DNA of 64,000 nucleotides from the NCBI GenBank assembly GCA_021799275.1, contig JAJZAT010000013.1, positions 18,767-82,766 on the forward strand. The letters run 5' to 3'. A program made the translations under genes and the position numbers. Shown one piece after another: positions 63,209-64,000 of this stretch (its first letter is position 1; each line of letters opens with the position of its first letter). Below the pieces are notes generated by a model, which made no database searches, was not told where the DNA came from, and saw only the letters and a list, made by a program, of their open reading frames with translations. This DNA is from Bacillota bacterium (lineage in GTDB: Bacteria; Bacillota; Sulfobacillia; JAJZYS01; JAJYTV01).

Positions 63209-63781
63209 TCAGGGCCCGCGCACGACGTACTTCAGGTAGACGACCTCCTGCTGGCCGGTCAGCGTCAGACGAATGGTCGATGGTCGCCCGCGAACCGGCT
63301 CAAGCGCACCTGGCCGCTTAGACACTACCCAGCCCACGAAGACGTCCTCCGCGTGGGCTGGGTGCTGCGTCAGACTGAGGACGGTGCCGCAGGGGCCCTG
63401 TAATCTGGACCCCGATGTGGCGGCCACGAAAGGGGGGATGCCCAAAGAGGTGGTGACGGAGACGTATCCCTTCGGCTGCAGGATGATACCCGAGAACGAG
63501 AACGTGACAGCGCAGTTCGCCCGCGGTGCCTCGGACACCGCTCGGAACACCCTTGTCGCCTGGGTGAACCCCGTGCTCTGCGACCCAAATGCGACCACGA
63601 CCAGGAGAGTTGCCACCGCTGCACTGCTCGCCCACCAGCGGCCGCTGTTCGTGGCACGGGGCCGGGACTTGCTGCCATGGACGCTGGAGGCGATGCTGGC
63701 CCAAGCCACTTCCGGCACCGGCGCGGAGTTGAGCGCCTCCGAGAGCACCCTCTGCAGTTCTTGGTCATCAGCGCGCCGCAT
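63209..63781 (-). CDS. Probable anti-sigma factor (single-span membrane protein)
   Basis: The 190-residue protein has an acidic/basic N-terminal cytoplasmic part (RRADDQELQRVLSEALN), one membrane segment (WWASSAAVATLLVVVAFGSQ) and an outside domain of about 110 residues. This is the layout of ECF anti-sigma factors, though no zinc-binding His-x3-Cys-x2-Cys motif is present. Its ATG at 63781 follows GGAGGGGG and overlaps by 14 bases the end of an ECF sigma gene fragment, the usual pairing. The partner is broken, so its control may be lost. Confidence 0.6.
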   Translation of the reverse strand: MRRADDQELQRVLSEALNSAPVPEVAWASIASSVHGSKSRPRATNSGRWWASSAAVATLLVVVAFGSQSTGFTQATRVFRAVSEAPRANCAVTFSFSGIILQPKGYVSVTTSLGIPPFVAATSGSRLQGPCGTVLSLTQHPAHAEDVFVGWVVSKRPGALEPVRGRPSTIRLTLTGQQEVVYLKYVVRGP

Positions 63782-63876
63782 TCCGCATATCCCCCTCCGC
63801 CGAGTTCGACGGCGCCTGGCGTAGACGATTCCGAGCACGCGTCAACCGAAACCGCACTGCGGTAGCCGCGATCCCT
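63768..63876 (-). pseudogene. C-terminal fragment of an ECF sigma factor
   Basis: The fragment encodes LGIAATAVRFRLTRARNRLR and a short tail to the TGA at 63768. This matches the region 4.2 helix-turn-helix of ECF sigma factors (like LGIS-G-VR-RLHRAR-RLR). Upstream of the Leu the similarity stops exactly at a CTAG, where mobile-element-like sequence begins. All of region 2 and most of region 4 are missing. Confidence 0.65.
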
Positions 63877-64000
63877 AGTACAGCGTCCCGGAAGTTCGTT
63901 CCCGAATGGTGTCCAATTGGATGGTCACCAGGGAACGAGGACGAAGCCGAAGTCGCCGGTGAGCGTAGCGAGGAGATCGCTCATGGTGCCGATGTAAGGG
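63877..64000 (-). mobile_element. Right-edge end of a probable IS630-type insertion sequence
   Basis: Directly after CTAG at 63875-63878 comes TACAGCGTCCCGGAAGTTCG, which looks like the terminal repeat of an IS630/Tc1-type element, a group that inserts at TA within CTAG-like sites (established knowledge). On the minus strand a frame runs off the window and ends PYIGTMSDLLATLTGDFG then FVLVPW and TGA at 63925, probably the transposase C-terminus. Only this end is visible, so the assignment is tentative. Confidence 0.5.

Noticed and set aside
54440..64000. Phage origin of the spoVFB element
   Set aside because: Apart from the recombinase, no capsid, terminase, tail, lysis or phage-replication gene is visible in the part present, so I do not call it a prophage; the unseen remainder could change this.

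Overview
The window is GC-rich, roughly two-thirds G+C by eye, and densely packed with genes that often start with GTG or TTG and twice apparently with CTG. It looks like chromosome from a deep-branching, spore-forming Bacillota lineage (inference; Symbiobacterium-, Thermaerobacter- or Sulfobacillus-like). The main reason is the minus-strand block asd - aspartokinase - dapA - RNase J - (EamA) - tepA - ylzJ at 45.4-52.3 kb, which follows the Bacillus order spoVFA-spoVFB-asd-dapG-dapA-rnjB-tepA-ylzJ. AddAB and the YqjM-type old yellow enzyme also fit.

Layout. 0.3-3.6 kb: sedolisin peptidase, old yellow enzyme and a HAD phosphatase. 3.6-12.2 kb: one minus-strand catabolic block, paaABCD, a broken thioesterase, coxG, a molybdenum hydroxylase large subunit, a decayed HAD gene and lutBAC. 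12.4-14.7 kb: a class II aldolase-like protein and a zinc alcohol dehydrogenase. 14.8-25.5 kb: a BNR-repeat lipoprotein, peptidases (PepF, M32, P1), a hydrolase, threonine dehydratase, a drug/metabolite exporter and a CBS-ACT protein. 25.6-31.8 kb: addBA. 32-42.4 kb: a class IV aminotransferase, PepE-like peptidase, upp, two amino-acid permeases with a universal stress protein and VanW protein, a fused asparagine synthetase/F420-ligase-like enzyme and a Nudix hydrolase. 42.4-45.4 kb: an S9 peptidase and a hydrolase. 45.4-52.3 kb: the diaminopimelate/RNase J/TepA block.

The most notable site is 52.35-54.2 kb. A large serine recombinase gene ends inside a 43-codon remnant of the 3' end of spoVFB (dipicolinate synthase subunit B), which still sits 19 bases upstream of asd. 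This is the arrangement expected when a serine-recombinase element has split spoVFB, as the skin element splits sigK and as reported for spoVFB in some bacilli. The 5' half of spoVFB was not found in the window, so the element should run past the right edge.

The last 10 kb (54.2-64.0 kb) would then be element cargo. It is looser and more decayed: a lower-GC phosphate permease, a frameshifted cupin gene, three lipoproteins (two of them BNR/Ycf48-like), two families of two-copy intergenic repeats (one with hints of RNA structure) and an anti-sigma-like gene. The partner ECF sigma gene of that last gene is cut off by what looks like an IS630-type insertion at the right edge. No rRNA, tRNA or CRISPR array was recognised.
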